Positions 19,606-27,908 of a DNA stretch of 64,000 nt are shown one piece after another. The translations under genes and the position numbers were made by a program. This DNA comes from Insulibacter thermoxylanivorax. GTDB lineage: Bacteria > Bacillota > Bacilli > Paenibacillales > DA-C8. Position 1 is the first letter of the stretch. Each line of letters opens with the position of its first letter. The notes under the pieces are model-generated. The model worked only from the letters and a program-made list of their open reading frames with translations, did not search any database and was not told where the DNA came from. The stretch covers positions 186,001 to 250,000 of the forward strand of contig NZ_BMAQ01000005.1 of the NCBI RefSeq assembly GCF_015472005.1. The letters are read 5' to 3'.

Positions 19606-19628
19606 CAGGATAACTCAGGATTATCCTG
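19606..19628 (+). promoter_or_regulatory. Operator-like inverted repeat at the metN transcription start
   Basis: CAGGATAA (19606-19613) and TTATCCTG (19621-19628) are exact reverse complements separated by seven bases. They begin right at the predicted +1, a typical repressor position, and end 12 bases before the metN ORF. Confidence 0.6.
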
Positions 19629-19640
19629 CTGGGGAAGGGA

Positions 19641-20654
19641 GTGCTCCTTCTGATCGAATTAACTGGTGTCAGCAAAGTATATCAATCGAAGGATTCTGTC
19701 GTGCACGCTTTGCGAGATATCGATCTCAAAGTGGAGAAGGGTGAAATATTCGGCATCATCGGTCATTCCGGCGCCGGCAAGAGCACGCTTTTACGCTGTG
19801 TAAATCTGCTGGAGAAGCCGACATCCGGTACCGTCAAGGTAGGGGATGTCGTCATGACCGGCCTCAGCGAGAAGGAACTGCAAGAGCGAAGGAAGAAGAT
19901 CGGCATGATCTTCCAGCACTTCAATCTTCTCTCTACAGCGACGGTCCGGGAGAATATCGCCTTCCCTTTGAAGATATCGAAGTATCCGAAAAAAGCAATC
20001 AAACAAAGAGTAGATGAACTGCTGGAGCTGGTAGGGCTCGCAGAACACGGAGACAAATATCCGGCACAGCTCTCCGGCGGTCAGAAGCAGCGCGTCGGGA
20101 TTGCTCGGGCGCTGGCTAACGATCCGGATGTCCTGCTCAGTGACGAGGCCACATCAGCCCTTGATCCGCAGACGACGGATTCGATCCTCGAACTGCTGCT
20201 TGATATCAACCGCAAGCTGGGCATTACCATCCTGCTTATCACCCACGAGATGCACGTCATCCGCGCGATCTGCGATCGGGTAGCGGTGATGGAGCAGGGT
20301 CGGATTATCGAATCTGGCGAGGTGCTGGATGTATTCTTGAATCCGCAGCATGCGACGACGAAGGAATTTGTCAGCCAGGTGTCCGAGGAATTGGATACAG
20401 AGATCCTGCGTTCCAAGGCCGAAGGCCGCATCGTGCGCATCCATTATATGGGAGAGATGGCTTATGAGCCGATCCTGTATGAGACGGTGCGTGCCACAGA
20501 TGCAACCTTCGTCATCTTGCAAGGTACAGTCTCCCGTATGAAGGAGACGCCTTACGGGCAATTGATCGTCGAGCTGCGAGGAAGTCAAGAGGACACGGAT
20601 CAGATCATCGAGAGGCTTAGAAGCCGAGGATTGGAAGTGAATATCATCCTATGA
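19641..20654 (+). CDS. metN: Methionine ABC transporter ATP-binding protein
   Basis: It is the ATPase of the D/L-methionine importer. The 337-residue frame has Walker A GHSGAGKSTLLRCVNLL, signature LSGGQKQRVGIARA, Walker B VLLSDEATSALD and a C-terminal NIL regulatory domain (about residues 260-337) that senses intracellular methionine in this family. The start is uncertain. GTG 19641 abuts the GGGGAAGGGAG site, while CTG 19650 (then ATC GAA TTA, matching the usual MIEL start) has an 8-9 base spacing. It overlaps metI by four bases. Confidence 0.93.
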   Translation: MLLLIELTGVSKVYQSKDSVVHALRDIDLKVEKGEIFGIIGHSGAGKSTLLRCVNLLEKPTSGTVKVGDVVMTGLSEKELQERRKKIGMIFQHFNLLSTATVRENIAFPLKISKYPKKAIKQRVDELLELVGLAEHGDKYPAQLSGGQKQRVGIARALANDPDVLLSDEATSALDPQTTDSILELLLDINRKLGITILLITHEMHVIRAICDRVAVMEQGRIIESGEVLDVFLNPQHATTKEFVSQVSEELDTEILRSKAEGRIVRIHYMGEMAYEPILYETVRATDATFVILQGTVSRMKETPYGQLIVELRGSQEDTDQIIERLRSRGLEVNIIL

Positions 20655-21310
20655 ACTTCGATAATATCCGCTGGCCGGAGATCATCAAGGCCACCAATGA
20701 TACCTTAATCATGCTCGGTGTGACGATGCTGTTTACCGTCGTCATCGGTTTTATCATCGGGATCATCCTGTTCCTGACCTCCTCCGGTCAGATGCTGCAG
20801 AACAGGGTGATCAATGGGATCTTGTCGTTCATCGTCAATATTCTGCGTTCTGTCCCATTTGTCATCCTGATGCTTCTCGTCATGCCGCTGACGAAGATGA
20901 TCGTCGGTCAATCCTGGGGGGTCAAGGGAGCGATCCCGCCGCTCATCGTCGCAGCCGCACCGTTCTTCGCTAGACTCGTGGAATCGGCGCTGCGCGAAGT
21001 TGACCGCGGCGTTATCGAAGCCGCACAGGCGATGGGCGCCTCTAGAAGCCGCATCGTATGGAGCGTACTGCTTCGTGAGTCCCGGGGAGGATTGATCGCG
21101 GCGATGACGATTACAGCGGTCACGCTGATCTCTTATACCGCCATGGCGGGTGTCATCGGCGCAGGGGGTCTTGGGGACATGGCGATCCGCTATGGCTACC
21201 AAGGCTATAAACTGGAGCTGATGCTCGTCACGGTGGCGATTCTGGTCATCATGGTTCAGATTCTGCAGATGATTGGAGATGCGCTCGTGCGCAGATTCAG
21301 TCGGAAGTAG
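20651..21310 (+). CDS. metI: Methionine ABC transporter permease
   Basis: This 219-residue inner-membrane permease with about five to six helices starts at ATG 20651 in an ATGA overlap with metN. It shows MetI features: an N-terminal region ending DTLIMLGVTML, the EAA loop with EAAQAMGASRSRIVW facing the ATPase and the VTLISYTAMAGVIGAGGLGD segment. It forms the channel of MetNIQ together with the binding protein encoded downstream. Confidence 0.95.
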   Translation: MNFDNIRWPEIIKATNDTLIMLGVTMLFTVVIGFIIGIILFLTSSGQMLQNRVINGILSFIVNILRSVPFVILMLLVMPLTKMIVGQSWGVKGAIPPLIVAAAPFFARLVESALREVDRGVIEAAQAMGASRSRIVWSVLLRESRGGLIAAMTITAVTLISYTAMAGVIGAGGLGDMAIRYGYQGYKLELMLVTVAILVIMVQILQMIGDALVRRFSRK

Positions 21311-21354
21311 AGTTGAACATATACTCAAAAATAAAGAAAAGAGGAGATGGAGAG

Positions 21355-22251
21355 ATGAAAAAGTGGTTACTGGTTCTGGCAGCCGTACTGCTGATCTTCG
21401 TCGCTGGCTGCGCACAGGACAATGGAGGCAACACGGGCAACAATGCAGCACAGAATCAAAATGCAGAAACAAACAACGAGGCTGAGAACGGGGCTAATGA
21501 ACAGTCCGAACAGCCGGCACAAGTGGAAGAAGTAACGCTTAACATCGGTGCTTCTGAAATTCCGCACTCGGAGATCTTGAATTTCGTTGCACCGATCTTG
21601 GCTGAACAAGGTGTCAATCTGAACATCGTCGTATTCAACGACTATGTACAGCCGAATGTACAGCTGTACGAAGGTGAACTGGATGCGAACTTCGTCCAAC
21701 ATCAGCCGTACCTCGATGAGTTCAATGCTGAAAGAGGCTATGACTTGGTAAGCGCAGGGGGTATTCATATCGAGCCGTTCGGCGTGTACTCCAACCGCGT
21801 GCAATCGCTGGATGAACTGGAGGAAGGAGCGAAGATCGCAATTCCCAACGATCCAACTAACCGCGGACGTGCGCTTCTCCTGCTTGCTCAGAACGGCCTG
21901 ATCGAGCTCTCCGAAGAAGCTGGTACAAGCGCAACTCCAGCGGACATTACGAACAACCCGCACAACTTCGAATTCGTAGAGCTTGAAGCGGCGATGCTGC
22001 CTCGTATGTTGGATGAGTTCGATGCAGCGGCGATTAACACGAACTATGCGCTGCAAGCTGATCTGAATCCGCTCGAGGACGCACTTGTCATTGAAGATGC
22101 CGAGTCTCCATATGTCAACATCGTGGCTGTCCGCCCGGACAATCAAGACTCCGAAGCGATCAAGAAGCTGGTCGCCGTACTTCAATCTCAAGAAGTTGAG
22201 GAATTCATCCTCGAAAACTACAACGGAGCTGTCGTTCCTGCGTTCCAATAA
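21355..22251 (+). CDS. metQ: Methionine-binding lipoprotein
   Basis: This 298-residue NlpA/MetQ family lipoprotein captures methionine outside the membrane. The signal peptide ends in the lipobox FVAGC (Cys 19), followed by a long Asn/Gln/Glu-rich tether to about residue 62. The family motifs ASEIPHSEIL, VQPNVQLYEGELDANFVQH and KIAIPNDPTNRGRALLLL are all present. ATG 21355 follows GAGGAG; the frame upstream to 21313 has no better start. It is followed by a strong terminator that ends the operon. Confidence 0.95.
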   Translation: MKKWLLVLAAVLLIFVAGCAQDNGGNTGNNAAQNQNAETNNEAENGANEQSEQPAQVEEVTLNIGASEIPHSEILNFVAPILAEQGVNLNIVVFNDYVQPNVQLYEGELDANFVQHQPYLDEFNAERGYDLVSAGGIHIEPFGVYSNRVQSLDELEEGAKIAIPNDPTNRGRALLLLAQNGLIELSEEAGTSATPADITNNPHNFEFVELEAAMLPRMLDEFDAAAINTNYALQADLNPLEDALVIEDAESPYVNIVAVRPDNQDSEAIKKLVAVLQSQEVEEFILENYNGAVVPAFQ

Positions 22252-22278
22252 TCGATTGAACGCAATGATCTGCTATAT

Positions 22279-22313
22279 GAAGCCGTCCATGCAGGTGCAT
22301 GGGCGGCTTCTTT
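22279..22313 (+). terminator. Terminator of metNIQ
   Basis: GAAGCCGTCCATGC (22279-22292) pairs with GCATGGGCGGCTTC (22297-22310) over 14 base pairs (one G-U) around AGGT, followed by TTT. Confidence 0.8.
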
Positions 22314-22389
22314 ATGTATTGAGTCGGCCCAAGAGGGCTCAAGAGTATCTTCTCGGCGTGTGGATCAGCGTCATGGTATGCTGAATCGT

Positions 22390-22521
22390 ATGCTGAGACG
22401 ATAAAAAGGATCGACTCAGCGGTGGTGACGGTGGAGCATCATGCTGAGACGATAAAAACCATCGACTCAGCGGTGGTGACGGTGGAGCATCATGCTGAGA
22501 CGATAGAAACTATCGACTCAG
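22390..22521 (+). repeat. 51-bp tandem repeat, about 2.6 copies, each with a hairpin
   Basis: Units start at 22390, 22441 and 22492; the third stops after about 30 bases. Units 1 and 2 differ only in GG/CC of the loop. Each carries CTGAGACGAT, a 7-base loop and ATCGACTCAG, a hairpin with one A-A mismatch. In the third unit the inner stem is longer (CGATAG/CTATCG). ATGCT at the start and AGCAT near the end of each full unit can close the whole unit. No ORF spans it and the period is divisible by three only by size. Confidence 0.9.
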
Positions 22522-22785
22522 TTTCTGTTCCGCCTCCGCTGCTGCTTGAGTGCTGCTCAAACAGAGTTCGTATTTCCCGGGCAAGCGCAATAATCGAGTG
22601 AATGTTACATCCGGCAACAAATCACAACAACAAATCACAACAAACTCCAAACCCAGCCCCGGTTCCTAATCGTTGCACCTGTAATAGGTGTTATTGCGCT
22701 TCAATAAGAAATATGAAATGATCAAAAGATAAGCTGTACACTCCATATCAATTTACACAACACAGAATCAGCAGGGGGATCGACG
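22522..22785 (+). other. Rest of the metQ-fhs gap
   Basis: It contains a short hairpin (TTGAG/CTCAA near 22549-22563), a 13-base direct duplication CAACAAATCACAA (22615-22627 and 22628-22640) and CACCTGTAATAGGTG, a 5-bp dyad, about 100 bases before fhs. No clear promoter or purine riboswitch is visible. Confidence 0.5.
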
Positions 22786-24507
22786 ATGAGCACAAGACAG
22801 ACAAGCAATACCTCAGAACAACAAAACACCGAACGCAAGTTAACTGATCTGGAGATCGCACAACAAGCGGAGCTGCTGCCCATCGCGGAGATCGCGGCCA
22901 AGTTGGGACTGCAAGAGGATGAATGGGAAGGCTATGGCCGGTATAAGGCGAAGGTTGACCTCTCCGTATTGGAGCGTACAGCGGAGAGGCCGGAAGGGAA
23001 GCTTATCCTGGTTACAGCGATGAATCCGACGGTGGCCGGGGAAGGCAAGACGACGGTGAGCGTCGGATTAGCTCAAGCGATGAACCGCCTCAATCACCGC
23101 ACCGTACTAGCACTGCGCGAACCTTCGATGGGGCCGGTGTTCGGCATGAAGGGCGGGGCAACGGGCGGCGGCTATTCGCAGGTCGTGCCGATGGAGGAGA
23201 TTAATCTGCACTTCACCGGCGATATGCATGCGATCACAGCGGCGAACAATCTGCTGGCAGCGCTGATCGACAACCATATCCAGCACGGCAATGAGCTGGG
23301 CTTGGATCCCCGCCGCATCGTCTGGAAGCGGGCGCTGGATATGAATGACCGCGCACTCCGCCAGGTGATCATCGGCCTCGGCGGCAAGCAGAACGGTACG
23401 CCCCGCGAGGACGGATTTGATATCACCGTTGCTTCTGAGATCATGGCGATCCTCTGTCTCGCGCAGGATCTCCATGACCTCAAGGAGATGATCGGCAATA
23501 TCTTGATCGGATACACCTACAGCAACGATCCCGTCTATGTCAGACAGCTTAAGGTTCAGGGAGCCATTGCCGCCCTTTTGAAAGACGCGCTCAAACCGAA
23601 TCTTGTGCAGACGCTGGAACATACCCCTGTTCTCATCCACGGCGGCCCTTTCGCCAATATCGCTCATGGCTGCAACAGCATCCTGGCGACGAAGATGGCG
23701 ATGCGGCTCGGCGAATACGCGGTGACCGAAGCGGGATTCGGAGCCGATCTGGGTGCTGAGAAGTTCTTCCACATCAAATGCCGCAAAGGCAAGTTTGTTC
23801 CTTCTGCTGTCGTGCTCGTCGCCACGATCCGTGCGCTGAAACTGCACGGCGGGATGAGCCCGGGAGAGCTGCATACGGTTAACCCGGAAGCCGTTAAGCG
23901 CGGATTTGCGAACGTCGAGCACCATGTGGAGATGCTGCGCAAATTCGAAGTTCCCATCGTTATCGCTTTGAATCATTTCTATCAGGATGATGAGGAAGAG
24001 ATCGCGGTGTTCGAGTCCCTCTGCCAATCCCTCGGCATCGAGTATTCGATCGCCAAAGTATGGGAGCACGGCGGGGAGGGCGGCTTGGAGCTTGCGGCGA
24101 AAGTGATCGCTGCAGCTCAGGATTCCCCTGCGAGACTGCCAATGCTGTACGATACGGAGCAAGATCTGCGCACGAAGATCGAGGCGATCGCGCGGGAGAT
24201 CTACGGCGCATCCTCCGTGGTTTTCAGCGATCAGGCAGAAAGGCAGCTGAAACAGATCGCAAGGATGGGCTGGGACCGTCTGCCGGTATGCATGGCGAAG
24301 ACCCAGTACTCCCTGTCGGACAACCCGGCGCTAATCGGCAGACCGCAGGATTTTGCGATCCATGTCAGGGAGCTTCAACCGAAGCTGGGCGCAGGGTTCA
24401 TCGTCGCCTTGACGGGCAAGATGCTGACGATGCCGGGCTTGCCGCGGATGCCGATGGCAATCGGGATCGATCTAGATGATCAAGGCAGGATTACCGGGTT
24501 GTCGTAA
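22786..24507 (+). CDS. fhs: Formate--tetrahydrofolate ligase
   Basis: It makes 10-formyl-THF from formate, THF and ATP, feeding one-carbon metabolism for purines and formyl-Met. The 573-residue length is slightly above the usual 555-560 because of a polar N-terminal extension (residues 1-18). The nucleotide-binding motif TAMNPTVAGEGKTTVSVGL, the LREPSMGPVFGMKGGATGGG signature and the INLHFTGDMHAI segment are present. Expressed alone; the next element is the glycine riboswitch. Both connect to serine/glycine one-carbon supply. Confidence 0.96.
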   Translation: MSTRQTSNTSEQQNTERKLTDLEIAQQAELLPIAEIAAKLGLQEDEWEGYGRYKAKVDLSVLERTAERPEGKLILVTAMNPTVAGEGKTTVSVGLAQAMNRLNHRTVLALREPSMGPVFGMKGGATGGGYSQVVPMEEINLHFTGDMHAITAANNLLAALIDNHIQHGNELGLDPRRIVWKRALDMNDRALRQVIIGLGGKQNGTPREDGFDITVASEIMAILCLAQDLHDLKEMIGNILIGYTYSNDPVYVRQLKVQGAIAALLKDALKPNLVQTLEHTPVLIHGGPFANIAHGCNSILATKMAMRLGEYAVTEAGFGADLGAEKFFHIKCRKGKFVPSAVVLVATIRALKLHGGMSPGELHTVNPEAVKRGFANVEHHVEMLRKFEVPIVIALNHFYQDDEEEIAVFESLCQSLGIEYSIAKVWEHGGEGGLELAAKVIAAAQDSPARLPMLYDTEQDLRTKIEAIAREIYGASSVVFSDQAERQLKQIARMGWDRLPVCMAKTQYSLSDNPALIGRPQDFAIHVRELQPKLGAGFIVALTGKMLTMPGLPRMPMAIGIDLDDQGRITGLS

Positions 24508-24552
24508 GCCTTGTGTGCCTGTGAACATTTTTAGAACATTGATCCAAATCCC

Positions 24553-24581
24553 TTGCAGATTGGTCAGGCGCGGATTATAAT
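24553..24581 (+). promoter_or_regulatory. Sigma-A promoter of the glycine-riboswitch transcript
   Basis: TTGCAG (24553-24558), 17-base spacer, perfect TATAAT (24576-24581). The predicted start near 24588 is about 65 bases before the aptamer. Confidence 0.88.
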
Positions 24582-24651
24582 TAGTAACAGCTAATTCATG
24601 TTCGACTGGATGATGTTTGCGGAACACAGCTGTGAACCGCAATACGGACAG

Positions 24652-24738
24652 CATTCTGGAGAGACTCGCGTAAGCGGGCGCCGAAGGGGCAAGACGGAAC
24701 TTCTTCCGTCGAAACTCTCAGGCAAAAGGACAGAGTGA
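24652..24738 (+). promoter_or_regulatory. Glycine riboswitch, single aptamer
   Basis: The conserved core is clear: GGAGAGACTC, then GCGCCGAAGGGGCAAGAC, a variable P3b hairpin (GACGGAA/TTCCGTC), and AAACTCTCAGGCAAAAGGAC. P1 forms between CATTCTG and CAGAGTG. Only one copy of the CTCTCAGGCAAAAGG core is present, so this is a singlet rather than the common tandem. It is followed by a hairpin (ATTTTGCAC/GTGCAAAAT) and a terminator, then by a sodium:alanine/glycine symporter. Control of uptake by intracellular glycine is expected. Confidence 0.93.
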
Positions 24739-24798
24739 TTTTGCACTTTTTATGGCTGATCATGTGCAAAATTTCACAATCTTCATCTCCCTATCTCC

Positions 24799-24830
24799 AG
24801 AGCCAAACATATGTTTGGCTCTCTTTTTTT
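24799..24830 (+). terminator. Expression-platform terminator of the glycine riboswitch
   Basis: AGAGCCAAACAT (24799-24810) and ATGTTTGGCTCT (24811-24822) form a perfect palindrome followed by CTTTTTTT. TGGCT at about 24753-24757 can pair with AGCCA of the 5' arm, a possible alternative fold. Confidence 0.85.
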
Positions 24831-24882
24831 ATACATGAATAGCTGACTGCAGGATTACTAGAATAGTAGGGAAGTGAATGGG

Positions 24883-26235
24883 ATGATCGACTGGCTGAAA
24901 CAGATCAGCGATTGGGTATGGGGGCCGCCGCTGCTCATCCTGCTGATGGGAACGGGTCTCGTCCTCACGATCCGTCTACGCTTAATCCAATTCGTACGCC
25001 TGCCGCTGGCCCTTAAGCTCATCGTGACGGCTAAGAACGACGGGGAAGGGGATGTCACGAGCTTTGCTGCGCTGAGCACGGCTCTGGCAGCCACCGTCGG
25101 CACGGGCAATATCGTCGGAGTGGCGACGGCGATACAACTGGGCGGCCCCGGCGCGCTGTTCTGGATGTGGATGGCCGCCCTTGTCGGCATGGCAACCAAA
25201 TATGCGGAAGGCGTCCTCGCTGTTAAATACCGGACTGTCGATGACAACGGGCAGTTCTCCGGCGGTCCGATGTATTATATCGAGCGCGGGCTCGGACCGA
25301 AATTCCGCTGGCTGGCGGTCTTCTTCGCTGTGAGCGGCGTGCTGGTCGCCTTGTTCGGCATCGGAACCTTTCCGCAGGTGCAGGCGATCGTCGATGCGGC
25401 CAAGACAAGCTTCCATCTTCCGATCTGGTTGACGGCGCTGCTCGTCACGGTGCTGGCTGCGTTAGTCGTCATCGGCGGGCTGCAATCGATCGCCAAGGTC
25501 GCTGCGAAGATCGTGCCGAGCATGGCGGTATTATATATCGTGATCTGCATGATCGTCTTGATCGCTTATGCGGATCAACTCCCTCAAGCTCTGCATACGA
25601 TCATCACCTCTGCCTTCACGGGCACAGCAGCAACGGGCGGATTCGCCGGGGCAGGCGTGATGCTGGCCATACGCAGCGGAGTGGCCCGCGGGATCTTCTC
25701 CAACGAATCGGGACTTGGCAGCGCTCCGATCGCCGCCGCCGCCGCGAAGACAAAGTCCCCGGCGGAACAAGGGCTCATCTCGATGACGGGAACCTTCATC
25801 GATACGATCATCGTCTGTACGATGACGGGCTTAACCTTGGTTGTAACCGGAGTCTGGTCGGGAACGGAGGCGGGAGCGGCGATGACGCAGAGCGCCTTCT
25901 CCCAGGTGATGCCGGCAGCAGGTCCAGGGCTGCTGACGATTTGTCTGGCGCTCTTTGCCTTTACGACGATACTGGGCTGGAATTATTACGGGGAGCGGTG
26001 CGTGGAGTATCTGTTCGGCGTGCGGGGCATCAAGCCGTACCGTTATATTTTCATCCTGATGGTTGCCTGCGGAGCGTTTCTGAAGCTGGATGCGATCTGG
26101 CTGATCGCCGATATTGTGAATGGGCTGATGGCCTTTCCTAACCTGATCGCCCTTTTAGGCCTCTCCGGGGTAGTCGCTGCAGAGACCAAGAAGTATTGGC
26201 TGTCGCTGAGAGAAGAACGGGCAGATGGTTCGTAG
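24883..26235 (+). CDS. Sodium:alanine/glycine symporter (AGCS family)
   Basis: This 450-residue membrane protein imports alanine or glycine with Na+. AGCS signatures are present: FAALSTALAATVGTGNIVGV, MATKYAEGVLAVKYR, GGPMYYIERGLG, RGIFSNESGLGSAPIA and the C-terminal GWNYYGERCVEYLFG. About ten to eleven helices are visible. AGGGAAG (24868-24874) eight bases before ATG 24883 makes this start better than GTG 24874. The upstream glycine riboswitch and terminator point to glycine as a physiological substrate. Confidence 0.93.
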   Translation: MIDWLKQISDWVWGPPLLILLMGTGLVLTIRLRLIQFVRLPLALKLIVTAKNDGEGDVTSFAALSTALAATVGTGNIVGVATAIQLGGPGALFWMWMAALVGMATKYAEGVLAVKYRTVDDNGQFSGGPMYYIERGLGPKFRWLAVFFAVSGVLVALFGIGTFPQVQAIVDAAKTSFHLPIWLTALLVTVLAALVVIGGLQSIAKVAAKIVPSMAVLYIVICMIVLIAYADQLPQALHTIITSAFTGTAATGGFAGAGVMLAIRSGVARGIFSNESGLGSAPIAAAAAKTKSPAEQGLISMTGTFIDTIIVCTMTGLTLVVTGVWSGTEAGAAMTQSAFSQVMPAAGPGLLTICLALFAFTTILGWNYYGERCVEYLFGVRGIKPYRYIFILMVACGAFLKLDAIWLIADIVNGLMAFPNLIALLGLSGVVAAETKKYWLSLREERADGS

Positions 26236-26466
26236 GCTCTTTCCTATTCTCCCGAATCTGTTATGCTTATAAGAGAGCGTATGAGTATATGAGTGTGCAG
26301 TTGAGCCAAGCGATAGGTCAGAGAGATGGGCAGAGTACGAGCCAAGATCGAGCACAGTCCGAACACAAATCGAGAATAGATCGAGCGCAGGCAGAGCCGC
26401 AAATTGAGCACAGGCAGAGCATTAGAGATTGTGAACAAACATGGATAGAGGGGAGAGAGACCATAC

Positions 26467-27747
26467 ATGCAGCTTAGATCATCTGCAGCGCAGGCAGTGC
26501 CTGAAACTGCGGCGCAAAGAACGGCGAAAACGGTGTTCTCCGTGGTCGCTGCGATCAGCGTGATTCACTTCCTGAACGATACGATGCAGGCGGTGGTTCC
26601 GGCCGTCCTGCCGTATATTCGTGAGGCGCGGGCCCTGACCTATACCCAGGTCGGATTCGTGTTGTTCATGCTCAATATGACCTCATCGGTGCTGCAGCCT
26701 GTGGTAGGGCTCTACTCGGACCGCCGTCCATCACCTTATATGCTGCCCCTAGGCATGATGCTGAGTTTGCTGGGCATCATCGGCATCGCCCTCAGCCCTA
26801 ACTATGGCTGGCTGCTGTTGTCCGTTGTCCTGATCGGTCTGGGCTCGGCCCTCTTCCATCCGGAAGGCTCGAAGGTCGTACATATGGCTGCCGGGAAGCG
26901 GCGGGGACTGGCACAGTCCATCTATCAGGTCGGGGGCAATACCGGAAGCTCGACGCAGTCACTGCTTACGCGGTATATTTTCCTGCCCTTCGGTCAGATC
27001 GCAGCGCTGTGGTTTACCTTCGTCGCCGGTGCCGCCGTCATCATCTCCTATCTCGTCTCTCGATGGTACAAGGCGAACCTGCGTCTAGTCAGCCCTAAAT
27101 CCGCCGCAGCCAAGCCCTCCGTTACGAAGGCCGGAGCGCCCCAGCAACAGAGGGAAGCAAGCGGAGCGAGGGGAGTAAGTGCCGGCGGGCTGCCGCGCCA
27201 GATCGTCTGGTTGGGATTAGGCATCCTCATGCTGCAGATGATCGCCCGTTCTTCTTATATCACCCTGATTCAAAATTATTATCAATATTTCTACGCGGAT
27301 ACCTATGGGACGACCTTGCTGCAAGCCCAGCTGCCGCTGATCCTCTTCGGATTCACCGGGGTGCTGGGCACGTTCGTCGGCGGGCCGCTGGCGGATCGCT
27401 TCGGTCCGAAGAAGGTCATCTTCATCTCCTTAGCCGGCGCGGCGCCCTTCGCTTTGCTGCTGCCCTTCGTCAGCAAGGTGTGGGTGATCCCCCTCTTGAT
27501 CGTGACGGGATTTATCTTGATGTTGGGCTTTGCGGTGATCGTCGTGTATGCGCAGATGCTCATGCCCGCTCATATCGGGATGGCCTCCGGTCTCACCGTC
27601 GGCTTGTCCTTCGGATTGGGCGCGATCGGCGCGGTGGCTATCGGCTATTGTATCGATCTGTTCGGCCTATATCCCGTGTTCATCGCCAGCAGTCTGCTGC
27701 CGCTCCTCGGTCTGTTCACGATCAAACTGCCGGAGGTATCCAGGTAA
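26467..27747 (+). CDS. MFS transporter, fosmidomycin-resistance (Fsr) type
   Basis: This 426-residue protein has about 12 helices and a charged central loop (about residues 200-242). Family hallmarks are HFLNDTMQAVVPAVLPY in helix 1, DRRPSPYMLPLGM and the Fsr-specific ALFHPEGSKVVHMAAGKRRG with AQSIYQVGGNTGSS. Fsr proteins are proton-driven exporters that give fosmidomycin resistance in E. coli; the natural substrate here is unknown. The ribosome binding site is AGGGGAGAG. The 231-base gap before it is rich in GAGC/CAG words and has no convincing gene. Confidence 0.88.
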   Translation: MQLRSSAAQAVPETAAQRTAKTVFSVVAAISVIHFLNDTMQAVVPAVLPYIREARALTYTQVGFVLFMLNMTSSVLQPVVGLYSDRRPSPYMLPLGMMLSLLGIIGIALSPNYGWLLLSVVLIGLGSALFHPEGSKVVHMAAGKRRGLAQSIYQVGGNTGSSTQSLLTRYIFLPFGQIAALWFTFVAGAAVIISYLVSRWYKANLRLVSPKSAAAKPSVTKAGAPQQQREASGARGVSAGGLPRQIVWLGLGILMLQMIARSSYITLIQNYYQYFYADTYGTTLLQAQLPLILFGFTGVLGTFVGGPLADRFGPKKVIFISLAGAAPFALLLPFVSKVWVIPLLIVTGFILMLGFAVIVVYAQMLMPAHIGMASGLTVGLSFGLGAIGAVAIGYCIDLFGLYPVFIASSLLPLLGLFTIKLPEVSR

Positions 27748-27764
27748 TACAAGCTTTCACCACA

Positions 27765-27783
27765 ATGATACAAATAGTATCAT
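27765..27783 (+). repeat. 7-bp inverted repeat after the MFS gene
   Basis: ATGATAC (27765-27771) and GTATCAT (27777-27783) flank AAATA. There is no T tract. It may be an operator for the following YwiC-like gene. Confidence 0.5.
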
Positions 27784-27908
27784 AGTTAATCAATCATTAT
27801 TTTAACTGCCGTTTCAAATTCACCGGCTGTGATGGAAGTCACTCTATTTGAGCGGCGTTATCGCTAAACTTATGGGAGTATATCGACATTTCTCAAGAGG
27901 TGAGGATT

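Noticed and set aside
22390-22521. CRISPR array
   Set aside because: The 51-bp units are contiguous with no unique spacers and no cas genes are nearby.
26286-26478. Gln/Arg/Ser-rich ORF in the gap before the MFS gene
   Set aside because: Built from repeated GAGC/CAG words, no ribosome binding site, overlaps the MFS start.
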